IMG/VR virus record: IMGVR_UViG_3300028786_000006 | Span: 1 to 64,000 of that record | Source: a virus | Direction: 5' to 3' (one strand) | DNA: 64,000 bases | Shown here: in pieces, positions 1 through 7,734 of the stretch | How positions within the stretch are numbered: position 1 is the stretch's first letter | Layout: every line of letters starts with the position of its first letter | The notes under the pieces: model-generated | What the model saw: the letters and a program-made list of their open reading frames with translations, nothing else | Told to the model about the DNA's origin: nothing | Database searches by the model: none | Made by a program: the position numbers and the translations under genes

Positions 1-2
1 AC

Positions 3-122
3 AGAGATAGATTTGTGAAAGAGTATTTCCAGAAACGCCCGGCCCTTGTTGATGACTTGATAATGGTCGGGATGGTCGCCATTCTGGTCTTTGCGTATTG
101 TTTCCGACACCGGCTTGCGTAA
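3..122 (+). CDS. partial small membrane protein (C-terminal end)
   Basis: The frame is open from the window edge and ends at TAA 120-122; 39 codons are visible and the start lies upstream. The last 20 residues form one hydrophobic segment (from LIMVGMVAIL) followed by a basic tail, so it looks like a single-pass membrane protein. It precedes other small accessory genes on the same strand. Function unknown. Confidence 0.5.
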   Translation, partial: RDRFVKEYFQKRPALVDDLIMVGMVAILVFAYCFRHRLA

Positions 123-180
123 TCATCGACCCAGGCCTACCCTTTAACGACTGAACCCACCGACACATTGAGGTGTAACT

Positions 181-306
181 ATGAGCAGCATGGAAACTTG
201 CAACCCTGGACCAAAGTCCCACGACACTTCCGGCGTTGCCGGCTTCATCAACATCTGCGTGCTGTTCGCGCTTGCCGTAATGATGTCCTCAGCGTTACCG
301 ATTTGA
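181..306 (+). CDS. small hydrophobic protein, 41 aa
   Basis: ATG at 181 follows the ribosome binding site GAGGTG; the 41-codon frame ends at TGA 304-306, 9 nt before a strong terminator. The C-terminal half is a probable membrane segment (FINICVLFALAVMM); the N-terminal half is polar with one Cys. No family is recognised. Position and size fit a small inner-membrane early phage protein. Confidence 0.55.
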   Translation: MSSMETCNPGPKSHDTSGVAGFINICVLFALAVMMSSALPI

Positions 307-315
307 GACCAAAAG

Positions 316-349
316 AAAGGCCCCCATGGTTTGCACCGTGGGGGCCTTT
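316..349. terminator. bidirectional terminator between convergent genes
   Basis: A 10-bp perfect stem AAAGGCCCCC / GGGGGCCTTT extends inward by about four more pairs around a TTTGCA loop. It separates the + gene ending at 306 from the - gene ending at 366; A/T flanks give a U tract in either direction. Confidence 0.8.
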
Positions 350-365
350 CTCGTTTCGGGATTCG

Positions 366-599
366 TTACGCAGGGACGCCCTGGTGGAGCCGTTCGCCGC
401 GCATCTGGCTAACCAGAAGGCTGACGAGGATGTCTTTCGCCCGGTTGGCTTCATATAGGGTTGGAATGACACCGTGGAACTGGCGGGTGATGTCTGGGTA
501 GACTTTGTGATCGACTCGAACCCGGAATTGCCCGGCCTTGTCTTTACGCATGTCGGTACGCAGGTGCTGGATGGTCAACAGCTTCGGGTCATGTTGCAT
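366..599 (-). CDS. hypothetical small protein, 77 aa
   Basis: ATG at 599 is preceded by CCACTGAGGATGCACT, the recurrent accessory leader motif with an SD core. The product is basic and rich in Arg/Lys/His, with no recognised domain. It has its own good sigma70-like promoter (634-662) and runs into the shared terminator at 316-349. Probably an early accessory gene of unknown function. Confidence 0.6.
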   Translation of the reverse strand: MQHDPKLLTIQHLRTDMRKDKAGQFRVRVDHKVYPDITRQFHGVIPTLYEANRAKDILVSLLVSQMRGERLHQGVPA

Positions 600-633
600 A
601 GTGCATCCTCAGTGGTGCTTGATTTAGATCGCC

Positions 634-662
634 AGTATACCTTTTGGCTTTGACCTAGTAAA
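634..662 (-). promoter_or_regulatory. sigma70-like promoter for the 366-599 gene
   Basis: Read on the minus strand: -35 TTTACT (657-662), 17-nt spacer, -10 TATACT (634-639). The gene start lies 35 nt downstream. The -10 is flanked by short GCCA/TGGC arms. Confidence 0.7.
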
Positions 663-695
663 CTGGGTTGAACTACACCAGCCGGGACTTGAATT

Positions 696-956
696 ATGGA
701 AATCAGACAGATCAAGCGGGTCGGGGCTACGCCTGAGACCAAACAAGAGCGCCGCCAGGCAACCGCCGGGATGGTCAAATGCCGGTGCGGGAACGTCCTG
801 GGCCTTGATCGCCAGCGTATCGGTTACCACCGCTGTCGCGGGTGCGTGCCTGATGAAAACCTCCCGGAAGGTATCGACCAGAACCCAACACCAGAACAGC
901 CATCTTTTGGTGAGATGCTGAAGGAAAGGATGGTCGCCCTTGCCCGCCGCCCTTGA
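696..956 (+). CDS. hypothetical protein with CxC/CxxC zinc-like motif, 86 aa
   Basis: ATG at 696 is preceded by GGGAC. Two cysteine pairs are visible, KCRCGN near residue 28 and HRCRGC near residue 46, a pattern compatible with a small zinc ribbon. The N-terminus is basic. The gene is divergent from 366-599. No family assignment; a nucleic-acid-binding accessory protein is only a guess. Confidence 0.55.
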   Translation: MEIRQIKRVGATPETKQERRQATAGMVKCRCGNVLGLDRQRIGYHRCRGCVPDENLPEGIDQNPTPEQPSFGEMLKERMVALARRP

Positions 957-966
957 CATCCTGGGC

Positions 967-993
967 TTTACTTGCGCGATCGGGCTGTATACC
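967..993 (+). promoter_or_regulatory. possible weak sigma70-like promoter
   Basis: TTTACT (967-972), 15-nt spacer, TATACC (988-993), upstream of the 1029 gene. Spacing is short, so this is weaker than the other promoters listed. Confidence 0.35.
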
Positions 994-1028
994 CTACTGC
1001 TGACAATTTCATTCAACGGAAATCAACA

Positions 1029-1571
1029 ATGAACCTCTCCTCCCTGCTCGCCAACGTAGGCGACTCCAATGTCAAAGTCGAATGGCTGCTAAGCGGCCTG
1101 AAAAAGTTCAACAAGACCAAGCATGGCAGCGTGTTGTCCCTGGCAACCTCCATCCCCTACCCCGACATCCGCGACCGCAAGCAAGTCGGTGTGTTGGTCT
1201 GGTTCTTCAAGGACGAGCTGGACTCTGCGATGGCGGCCAAGCCGCCGACCCACGCTGAAGAGGTCGACCGTATCCTCGGGGTGTTGGCTGCCAAGTGGGC
1301 ACTGATTACCGACGACCAGCGGGCCGAAATTCTAAACAACGGCGGCCGGGCGGCCTTGCGCGGGATGTTGGACGACCCCACCGAAGAAATTAGCTGGACA
1401 GACAATCTCACCCTCACCGCACCGGATTATTTCGCCAATGGTGACGGCGACATTGAAGTCGAATATCGGAACGGAGATCGGGAAACCATCCTCGTCACCA
1501 TGGACCGCTCTTGCCTATATTGGCATCATACGACAGAAGACTTCGACGTCGTGCGTTGGAGAAAGTTATGA
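1029..1571 (+). CDS. hypothetical protein, 180 aa
   Basis: The reading frame is open further upstream from a TTG at 972, but the ATG at 1029 (MNLSSLL) is preferred: it has GGAA upstream and lies downstream of the candidate promoter. The product is a soluble mixed alpha/beta protein with no recognised motif. Its stop overlaps the start of the next gene (ATGA), so the two are probably translationally coupled. Confidence 0.6.
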   Translation: MNLSSLLANVGDSNVKVEWLLSGLKKFNKTKHGSVLSLATSIPYPDIRDRKQVGVLVWFFKDELDSAMAAKPPTHAEEVDRILGVLAAKWALITDDQRAEILNNGGRAALRGMLDDPTEEISWTDNLTLTAPDYFANGDGDIEVEYRNGDRETILVTMDRSCLYWHHTTEDFDVVRWRKL

Positions 1572-1810
1572 ACCGTACCCCTGAAGAACAAGCCGAACTG
1601 GAAATCATCGAGGGGATCGAAAAGGACTGGTATCTCACCGTGGTCACCTCGAACCGGGACGAGTCTGAATTCACCTACTTCTTCGGTCGGCGGGACATGT
1701 CTGATGGCTTACGCCCAACCAAGGTGCAAGTCAAGGCGTCTGAACCAAACCGCGCCCGAGCCGCCTGGTTAGCCCTGGGTCAAAGTTTGACCGAACCTAA
1801 AAAAGTTTGA
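1568..1810 (+). CDS. hypothetical protein, 80 aa
   Basis: The start ATG at 1568 overlaps the previous stop as ATGA and has GGAGAAAG upstream; a longer in-frame reading from 1511 lies inside the previous gene and is rejected. The protein is acidic at the N-terminus (TPEEQAELEIIEGIEKD) and ends in KKV. No family recognised. Second gene of a two-gene unit. Confidence 0.6.
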   Translation: MNRTPEEQAELEIIEGIEKDWYLTVVTSNRDESEFTYFFGRRDMSDGLRPTKVQVKASEPNRARAAWLALGQSLTEPKKV

Positions 1811-1816
1811 TTCAGG

Positions 1817-1845
1817 TTGCGCCACGGGGTGTCAGCGCTTATACT
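1817..1845 (+). promoter_or_regulatory. sigma70-like promoter
   Basis: TTGCGC (1817-1822), 17-nt spacer, TATACT (1840-1845). The -10 overlaps an imperfect inverted repeat GGTGTCAG...CTGGCACC. Drives the 1893/2135 pair. Confidence 0.7.
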
Positions 1846-1892
1846 GGCACCTTGAATACCAACTCTTATTTGAACCACTGAGGTCCAAACCC

Positions 1893-2132
1893 ATGAATTT
1901 ACAAGCCCATGCAGCCCCTGCCGTCGTCGGTTTCCGAATCAACTTCGAAGAACTGGTTCCCTCAAAGGTAGACCGCAGCGGTAAGGTGATCGGTCATATA
2001 TGGCACCCGGCTGCTACCCTCATGGTGTTTGGTGACCGCCGCTTGGTTGACCTGGCAAACCTCCTCCCCAACCCGGCGAGCTTCCACATTCGCAACGTCC
2101 GGGTCCAAAAAGAAACCATCCACGCGGTGTAA
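1893..2132 (+). CDS. hypothetical protein, 79 aa
   Basis: ATG at 1893 follows the leader motif CCACTGAGGTCC. The product has no signal peptide or transmembrane segment and no recognised domain. It is followed after 2 nt by the next small gene; both sit under the 1817-1845 promoter, consistent with an early accessory operon. Confidence 0.6.
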   Translation: MNLQAHAAPAVVGFRINFEELVPSKVDRSGKVIGHIWHPAATLMVFGDRRLVDLANLLPNPASFHIRNVRVQKETIHAV

Positions 2133-2134
2133 CC

Positions 2135-2362
2135 ATGAGTATTGAACTGCTCCCTCCCGACCCGGTGTACCCGGCCGGCTACCATGTCCGCCCAAACTAT
2201 TGTCGGTGTCACCCGGAAACCTGCTGCTGTTCGAATTACGCAGTACACGACAAGGCTGGCGCCAAGGTAACGACGGATGATGACCGCAGCCACCTGGAAA
2301 CCGTTGCGAAACATTTGAACGAACACCCTGAGTCAATCAAGCTTTACAAGACGTTGCGCTGA
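2135..2362 (+). CDS. hypothetical Cys-rich protein, 75 aa
   Basis: Starts 2 nt after the preceding stop. The N-terminal half has a cysteine cluster (CRCHPETCCC, residues about 23-32), compatible with metal binding or a disulfide knot; the C-terminal half is a predicted charged helix. No family recognised. The next promoter's -35 lies inside its last codons. Confidence 0.6.
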   Translation: MSIELLPPDPVYPAGYHVRPNYCRCHPETCCCSNYAVHDKAGAKVTTDDDRSHLETVAKHLNEHPESIKLYKTLR

Positions 2363-2383
2363 TTTCCCCTACGCGGTTATACT
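2354..2383 (+). promoter_or_regulatory. sigma70-like promoter upstream of a terminator hairpin
   Basis: TTGCGC (2354-2359), 18-nt spacer, TATACT (2378-2383). The -10 lies in the loop of GCGGT/ACCGC. Unusually, a terminator follows at about +10 (2399-2426), before the next gene. Confidence 0.6.
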
Positions 2384-2398
2384 CCGACCGCTACCTTC

Positions 2399-2426
2399 GC
2401 CCCCTGCCGCAAGGTACGGGGGCTTT
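2399..2426 (+). terminator. intrinsic terminator with GCAA tetraloop
   Basis: GCCCCC / GGGGGC stem with an inner TGCC-GCAA-GGTA hairpin, followed by TTTTCTTT. It ends the 1893/2135 operon, and would also stop a transcript from the 2354-2383 promoter after roughly 40 nt. Confidence 0.7.
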
Positions 2427-2510
2427 TCTTTGTCCGGGAGAAGCCATGTAGTCCCCGAGCAACGGATGTTGGTCAGCTTCAAATTAGAATAACCCATACG
2501 AGGATACATC

Positions 2511-2768
2511 ATGCACACGATCGTATTGACCGAAGCCCAAGGCGCCGTCGACGAATCCGGAACCCTGATTCTGACTGACGGCCGCGAATCCCGATGCTTC
2601 ACCATTGTCGAGGATTCGGATACCGCCCTGGTCGCGGGACAGAATATCGTTACCATCACCCAACGGTGTAAGCATAACGAAGCCATGATCTGCGTTGAAC
2701 TACCGGGCGTCGCCCATAAGTCCCACGCCGCAATGCGCTACGCGTATGGGTTATTTCCTGCGAAATAA
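2511..2768 (+). CDS. hypothetical protein, 85 aa
   Basis: ATG at 2511 is preceded by GAGGAT. Beta-rich small soluble protein with no known motif; the segment ILTDGRESRCFTIVED suggests strands. About 85 nt of leader separates it from the upstream terminator; no convincing promoter of its own is seen there. Confidence 0.6.
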   Translation: MHTIVLTEAQGAVDESGTLILTDGRESRCFTIVEDSDTALVAGQNIVTITQRCKHNEAMICVELPGVAHKSHAAMRYAYGLFPAK

Positions 2769-2771
2769 AAG

Positions 2772-2813
2772 TTGAGCTTTGGGGTTTACGGACCCCAAAG
2801 CTCAAAGTATACT
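2772..2813 (+). promoter_or_regulatory. promoter embedded in a 13-bp inverted repeat
   Basis: Perfect inverted repeat 2772-2784 / 2793-2805 with an 8-nt loop. The -35 TTTACG (2785-2790) occupies the loop; a 17-nt spacer made mostly of the right arm leads to -10 TATACT (2808-2813). It can act as operator, promoter and 3' hairpin of the gene ending at 2768. Confidence 0.7.
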
Positions 2814-2847
2814 GGGGCCTCAACCGAACGCTCACTAAGGAGCACGA

Positions 2848-3282
2848 ATGAAGAATCGCGCAGTTTTAACCGCCGTTGCCAGCCCTACCCCGGAACAGCC
2901 GGGCCGGATTATGTTCCGGGCGACCATCTTGGGGTTCTACCACTACCAGAACGAACTAACCGAAAGTCCACAGCGGATTGCCGGGCGCGAAGAATTCTCA
3001 ACTTCCGACGATGCGTATGGGTGGGCAATCGACCAAGGCGTCCCGCCATTATTGATCGAAAACCGGGTATCCGAATCCCTCGACCTACTGCTCGCCAACG
3101 CCCCTATAGCCGGGCCGCTTACCCTGGCCCCATCGGGCTCTATCCGTGGCGACAACAACCATCTGGTGGGGTTCTATGACCGCAGCACCGGCATGGTGTT
3201 TATCGACGGCCTACCTAACGAGATACGGGCAACCGACGACGCTCATGCGATGGAAATCGTGAAGGCGTACTACAAAGAGTAA
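2848..3282 (+). CDS. hypothetical protein, 144 aa
   Basis: The start follows the hairpin-forming leader GCTCACTAAGGAGC, which is also used by the 3366 gene. Soluble alpha/beta protein with conserved-looking segments (RATILGFYHY, NHLVGFYDRS) but no assignable family. A single-gene unit with its own promoter and a following inverted repeat. Confidence 0.65.
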   Translation: MKNRAVLTAVASPTPEQPGRIMFRATILGFYHYQNELTESPQRIAGREEFSTSDDAYGWAIDQGVPPLLIENRVSESLDLLLANAPIAGPLTLAPSGSIRGDNNHLVGFYDRSTGMVFIDGLPNEIRATDDAHAMEIVKAYYKE

Positions 3283-3288
3283 TCTTTT

Positions 3289-3329
3289 TGAACTTGGGGG
3301 TTTACAAGCCCTCAAGTTCAGACTACAAT
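3289..3329 (+). promoter_or_regulatory. promoter embedded in an inverted repeat (second copy of the design)
   Basis: Inverted repeat 3289-3300 / 3309-3320 (one mismatch). The -35 TTTACA (3301-3306) lies in the loop, spacer 17 nt, -10 TACAAT (3324-3329). Same layout as 2772-2813. Confidence 0.7.
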
Positions 3330-3365
3330 GTACCGACCAACCAAAGCTCACTAAGGAGCAACACC

Positions 3366-3818
3366 ATGAACACTATCGTATCCCACGCTGCCCCAACCGA
3401 AGCCGGCCAAACGCACCAGGCCTGGTACGTCCACATGGAAGGCAAAAGTGTCTCCCAGTATTTCGAATACATGGACCGCCGCCTCGGTGACCTGGCTCTG
3501 TCCACCCTGCTGTTGACCAAAACCCCGTACAACCCGCAAGCCCTGGAAATTACCGGCCTGGGTTACAGCGACATTACCATCGTGTTCGACGACGAAATCC
3601 ATGCCCGTGCGATGGTTGAAACGCTGGCCCGGATCCTGCCCCCGGCAAGTGCTGCGTGGCAGCACGATGTTGACCAGGTCAACGTTTACGCCATGCTCCA
3701 CGATGAAGTCGCCGAAGACGACGGCCAGGGTAACCTGTTCTGGGTTGCAACCGAACCCGCCAGCGGTGACGACATCATTATCACACCAACCAACCTCGGC
3801 CCGAAAGGTATCCGCTGA
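3366..3818 (+). CDS. hypothetical protein of a dispersed phage paralogous family, 150 aa
   Basis: ATG at 3366 follows the leader GCTCACTAAGGAGC; an upstream in-frame start at 3288 would lie inside the promoter hairpin and is rejected. The core (GYSDITIVFDDEIHARAMVETL, residues about 62-82) resembles the - strand genes at 14005-14457 and 14501-14887, with a similar N-terminal W-Y-[VI]-H strand. Function unknown. Confidence 0.65.
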   Translation: MNTIVSHAAPTEAGQTHQAWYVHMEGKSVSQYFEYMDRRLGDLALSTLLLTKTPYNPQALEITGLGYSDITIVFDDEIHARAMVETLARILPPASAAWQHDVDQVNVYAMLHDEVAEDDGQGNLFWVATEPASGDDIIITPTNLGPKGIR

Positions 3819-4006
3819 TGTCCCACGAAGAACCCATTTTCGAAGATGGAACCCAATTCACTTTCAGGGGCGCCCGCTTTACCCTGGTTCGCTGGTACGG
3901 ACCTCCAACTGACCTAGAGTCCGTCTACCACTGTACCGACGCCAAGGGTGAGGAATGCACCTTCCTCCCCGAGGACGAGCCAGAGATGCTCCCTCTGCCG
4001 GCCTAA
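3818..4006 (+). CDS. hypothetical acidic protein, 62 aa
   Basis: The start overlaps the preceding stop (TGATG). Small acidic protein with an SH3-like run of short strands (FTFRGARFTLVRWY) and a Pro/Leu C-terminus. Co-transcribed with the 3366 gene and terminated by the hairpin at 4021-4054. Confidence 0.6.
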   Translation: MSHEEPIFEDGTQFTFRGARFTLVRWYGPPTDLESVYHCTDAKGEECTFLPEDEPEMLPLPA

Positions 4007-4020
4007 ACGCCAGGCAAAAG

Positions 4021-4054
4021 AAAACCCCCGAGGCTTGCGCCAAGGGGGTTTTTT
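4021..4054. terminator. bidirectional terminator, GGC-TTGC-GCC apex
   Basis: AAAACCCCC / GGGGGTTTT outer stem with inner GGCTTGCGCC (GCAA tetraloop on the minus strand). Sits between convergent + early genes and the - tail operon. Confidence 0.85.
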
Positions 4055-4057
4055 CGT

Positions 4058-5983
4058 TCAACCGAAAGTAAACATGCCGCCGGTTGTGCCCTGGTCTGGG
4101 TTGGTGGTGCTAATCTTCGGCGCGCTGACGCTGGTGTTGTTGCTGACGTTGGTGTTGTTGTTCTGTTGAACCACAGCCCCGGCCGCCGATTTGGCCTTCT
4201 CCTCTTCCTTCTTCGCCTTCTCCTCCTTGATATTATCCGCCGTCTTCTCGTATGTCTTCGGGAAGTTGGCCTGGTCTTTCTTGATTTGGAGGTCGGTCTT
4301 CTGCTTGATGATGTTGTTCATCGCGTCTGTACGGGCAAACTCCGGTAACATTTCGACCAACGAACCGATGCCATTGACAAGCAGATCCTGGATGGAGTCC
4401 TTGACGAAGCTGAACATGTCCTCAACCTTCTTCTTGAACCCCAGCTTGACATCGGTCATGAACTCGCCGACGTCGAAGTCGGACACCGCCTGGAACAGAT
4501 CAGAGAACATCTTCTTCTTACCGTCGAAGAACTCGCTAATGAGACCGACGGAGCTAACCCCGAACGAGACGATTTGCTTCACCCCGTTGGTGATGAAGTC
4601 GGCCACCGCGTTGTAGAACCCCGACATGTAGTTGTTGTACAGGGTAGCCAAGCCCTTCTCCACCATCCCAGCGAGGTTGGTGTCGAACCCGAACAACCCG
4701 GCAACCGTGTCGGCGATGCCGGCGATGCCCTTCCATACCCCGATGAAGCCTGACATCACCTTGTCGATGACCGACGGGTTCTCCTTACCCAGGACACTCG
4801 CTGCGTTGCTGAACCCGTCGAAGAAGTCGAACGCGGTCATGATGATGGTGATGATACCAGAGGCCTTGCCAGCCACTTTCAGGAACTTACCGGCCGTCTT
4901 GAATATGCCACCGAACGACTCAAAGATCTTACCGAACCCCTTACCACCCAGGCCTTTCGTGAGGAAACCTGGGACCCATTTCCCGACCATGTTCCCGACG
5001 GCTTCGCCTAGGATGTTCCCGATCATCCCACCGCTCTTACCGCCGTCGCCCTTACCGATTACTTTGGCGTCGTTGGCTGCTGGAAGGAGCTTGAAACGGC
5101 TCTCCTTGGCGTTCTCCAGACCCTGTAGCTTCGCAACCTGGGCATCCTGTTGTGCTTTAGCGGCCAGGCGGTTGGCTACCTTCTGGGCTTCTACACTCTT
5201 CTCCAGCTCGGCCTGTGAACCACCCAGGCGCTCGTAGATCTTGATCAGAACATCGAGCTGTTTCACTTGGGCGCTTTGGCCACCCTTGATGAACTTACCG
5301 TTCTCATCCCGGTCTGCCCCGCCGCCCTTGGAGTCGTTGGCTGGTGTCAGCTTACCTTCTTTCTCGTCCTTCAGCTTTTTCAGCTTCAGAGAGATTGCGT
5401 CTGCTTCCGACTTGACGTTGGCCAGGCGAGCACCGCGTTCGGCGTCGGCCTTGGCCTTGGCTTCCTTCATCATGCGCCCGGCGCTACCCACAACCTTCAA
5501 ACCCAGAGCGATCATCGGGTTGCTGGCGCTTGCCAGACTGACCAGGTTGTCGAGGGTTGGGAGCTTGGCAAGGAACCCGCCGTGCATATCGCCGGCCAGC
5601 TTGGATACCAGCCCAGAGGTTTCGACCGACTGGTTGATCAGCTTGTCGAAGATGTCCTCGAACTCTTTGACATGCGTGCCACCGCTGCCGTTGCTTGCCA
5701 GTTTCAGCTCGGTACGCAGCGACTTCAGATCCTTGAGGTTCTGGCGTTTAGCGACGGCGTTACCCTTGGCCTGGATATCGATGGAACGCATGAGGGTGGC
5801 CTCAATACGCTCGTTCAGTTCCTTGCCCTGGGCGTCACGTTGGGACTTGGCATCGCGCTCGAGGCGAGCAATTACGTTGGTCAGGCCAGAAGCTTCTGGT
5901 TGGATAACCGGGGCGGCCTGGGCTTGCGCCTGTGTCTGAGGCCGCCGAGGGGCCTGACGGGATGGTGGTTTCTGGCTCGCCAT
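4058..5983 (-). CDS. 29: gp29-like baseplate hub / tail length determinator
   Basis: 641 aa; T4 gp29 is 590 aa. The N-terminus is Pro/Gln-rich, followed by long charged coiled-coil stretches (residues about 40-330), then a Gly/Phe/Ile-rich hydrophobic region with FG repeats (about 340-560), and an Ala/Lys/Gln-rich tail ending in GGMFTFG. This is the pattern of a tape-measure protein extended inside the tube. It is the last gene of the operon 48-53-27-29, where its hub partner gp27 lies 9 nt upstream. Assignment rests on composition and gene order. Confidence 0.8.
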   Translation of the reverse strand: MASQKPPSRQAPRRPQTQAQAQAAPVIQPEASGLTNVIARLERDAKSQRDAQGKELNERIEATLMRSIDIQAKGNAVAKRQNLKDLKSLRTELKLASNGSGGTHVKEFEDIFDKLINQSVETSGLVSKLAGDMHGGFLAKLPTLDNLVSLASASNPMIALGLKVVGSAGRMMKEAKAKADAERGARLANVKSEADAISLKLKKLKDEKEGKLTPANDSKGGGADRDENGKFIKGGQSAQVKQLDVLIKIYERLGGSQAELEKSVEAQKVANRLAAKAQQDAQVAKLQGLENAKESRFKLLPAANDAKVIGKGDGGKSGGMIGNILGEAVGNMVGKWVPGFLTKGLGGKGFGKIFESFGGIFKTAGKFLKVAGKASGIITIIMTAFDFFDGFSNAASVLGKENPSVIDKVMSGFIGVWKGIAGIADTVAGLFGFDTNLAGMVEKGLATLYNNYMSGFYNAVADFITNGVKQIVSFGVSSVGLISEFFDGKKKMFSDLFQAVSDFDVGEFMTDVKLGFKKKVEDMFSFVKDSIQDLLVNGIGSLVEMLPEFARTDAMNNIIKQKTDLQIKKDQANFPKTYEKTADNIKEEKAKKEEEKAKSAAGAVVQQNNNTNVSNNTSVSAPKISTTNPDQGTTGGMFTFG

Positions 5984-5992
5984 GCGCGTACC

Positions 5993-7189
5993 TTATGACG
6001 TGATTGGTTGAGTACCGAAGCTGTCCTTGGAAAACTCCAGCGACATCTTGTATTGCTGCTTCGAAAAGGTCTGTTTCATCGCACTGACAATCCACGCACC
6101 CGAGAGGAGCTTGTCCTCTTTCAGCTGTTCACCGGCTTGCGGCTCGTGGGATGGGATCTTGAAGTCGATCTTGGAACCGTTGGTCAGCTCATCGTCGCCG
6201 GCTACCACGCAGAGGATCTTGGTGTTCCCAAGGAAGTGGCGACTCGAGTTGCGCTGGAAGACCGACACGTGGCTCATGTCCGGCTTTGTAAACGTGAACC
6301 CTACCTTAGATCGCTTCCCGGCCATGTCATCGAACGGCGTGTGTTTATCGATCTGTACCGCGTTGGGTTTGGCCGGGATGACGGTGGTGGTCTTGCTTCG
6401 AATGTCGAAGGTGACCAGGTCCTGCTCGAACATCCCATTCTGGTTCTGCTTCAGCTTGTCGTTTGACCGGCTGATTTCCATATGCTCGACGTTCAAGAAC
6501 TTCTTGACCATGTCGCGCCGGCCCTTGTCGTCGCGCTGATCGTTCGGTTCCGAGAAATACTCACGGACAGACGGTTGCGCATACAGGTAGGCCAGGGACT
6601 TGAAGTGATACCCGTCGACATCCTCCCAGAAGTAGAAGGGGCTCTGCTCACCGTCGGTTGCCCGGTCGGCCATGAACTTGGCAACCTTCAGGGGGCTCCA
6701 TTGCGGTGAGATAAAGCTCGATGTTCCGACCGAGGGTGAAGCATCGAGCTTCTTGGAAGAGCCCAGTAACGCGGGGATCTTCGAAATCATTTCTGTGTAT
6801 GATCCGGTGAAGGCCTGAGACACGCAGGTGTTGGCGTCGGCGTACTTCTCTGGGGTAACCAGGTGGACCCAATAGGCCAGGGTCTCCCCTTTCACCGGCT
6901 GGCGGTCACCCAGGCTGGATACCTTGAACAACAAGGTGCGATAGGAGCTGCGGCCGGCGGTGCGGTATCGAAGCTCGATCGTCTCTCCGCCCAGGATAGG
7001 CAGGTTCATCGGGAGGTTGTTGGCATCGGTCAACAAGACGCTGGCCGTCATGCTACCACTGCCCAGGGCGGTGTAGATGTTGAGCTCCTGAAACAGAAGC
7101 TTCAGGTCAACAACCGCCCCGCTGTGTGCTGTCAATTTCAACCCACCGAGGTCGTACTCGGTAGGCTGGACCATCTCGTTCGTGCTCAT
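5993..7189 (-). CDS. 27: gp27-like baseplate central hub protein
   Basis: 398 aa, close to T4 gp27 (391 aa). In T4, gp27 forms the trimeric cup that joins the gp5 spike to the tail tube, with tube-like beta domains. Here the beta-rich N-terminal part (SMTASVLLTDANNLPMNLP) and the mid-region (SPFYFWEDVDGYHFKSL) match this family. ATG at 7189 overlaps the stop of gp53 as ATGA. Gene order 48-53-27-29 supports the call. Confidence 0.8.
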   Translation of the reverse strand: MSTNEMVQPTEYDLGGLKLTAHSGAVVDLKLLFQELNIYTALGSGSMTASVLLTDANNLPMNLPILGGETIELRYRTAGRSSYRTLLFKVSSLGDRQPVKGETLAYWVHLVTPEKYADANTCVSQAFTGSYTEMISKIPALLGSSKKLDASPSVGTSSFISPQWSPLKVAKFMADRATDGEQSPFYFWEDVDGYHFKSLAYLYAQPSVREYFSEPNDQRDDKGRRDMVKKFLNVEHMEISRSNDKLKQNQNGMFEQDLVTFDIRSKTTTVIPAKPNAVQIDKHTPFDDMAGKRSKVGFTFTKPDMSHVSVFQRNSSRHFLGNTKILCVVAGDDELTNGSKIDFKIPSHEPQAGEQLKEDKLLSGAWIVSAMKQTFSKQQYKMSLEFSKDSFGTQPITS

Positions 7190-7725
7190 TCAGACATCAC
7201 CTTTTCAATCTCACGGCCGAAGGCGTCGATGTATACCGGATCAATCATGACGATCTTCCGCTTGGCATCGTTCACCATGGTCTCGTGGATTTCATTCGAA
7301 ATCGGAACCAGGGACATGTAGGTGGCAGCGTCTCGCATTGTCTCGAACCCATTGACGATCTTGACGCCACGCGGGTCGGTGATGTTACCCTCAAGGTCAA
7401 CCCAGTGGTGAACCTTGCCCCGGTCATTACCGTATTTCAGATCGATCAATGCCTCGAGTTCAACCGCGTTGAGTGGCCAACCTTCGTTCACGTCCATGAT
7501 GTTGTTGATCATCAGAACCAACCACCAGTAATCTGTGGTGTCGTACAGCCGGTATGATAGCACCTCCGGCCGCTCGTTGCCCTTGATTGTGTAGTCAAGG
7601 AGCAGCGTTTGATTGGTCCTGGCAGACTCGCTGATTGCAAAGCGGCGCGTAATGTTGCAGAGTAGCACCTTCTCGCCGGTGGGTAACTCATGCCACCGGG
7701 TGGGGAAATACTTGAAGTAAGACAT
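7186..7725 (-). CDS. 53: gp53-like baseplate wedge subunit
   Basis: 179 aa (T4 gp53 is 196 aa). The start MSYFKYFP and the segment YRLYDTTDYWWLVLMINNIMD are typical of the gp53 family, whose LysM-like wedge protein joins baseplate wedges to the hub. ATG at 7725 has AAGGAAGG upstream. Translationally coupled to gp27. Confidence 0.85.
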   Translation of the reverse strand: MSYFKYFPTRWHELPTGEKVLLCNITRRFAISESARTNQTLLLDYTIKGNERPEVLSYRLYDTTDYWWLVLMINNIMDVNEGWPLNAVELEALIDLKYGNDRGKVHHWVDLEGNITDPRGVKIVNGFETMRDAATYMSLVPISNEIHETMVNDAKRKIVMIDPVYIDAFGREIEKVMSE

Positions 7726-7734
7726 GACCCTTCC

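Noticed and set aside
2772-3179. Frame starting in the promoter hairpin at 2772
   Set aside because: It begins inside the inverted-repeat promoter and overlaps the better supported gene at 2848.
5267-5998. Long + strand frames opposite gp29
   Set aside because: Antisense shadow of the gp29 gene, with no ribosome binding site.
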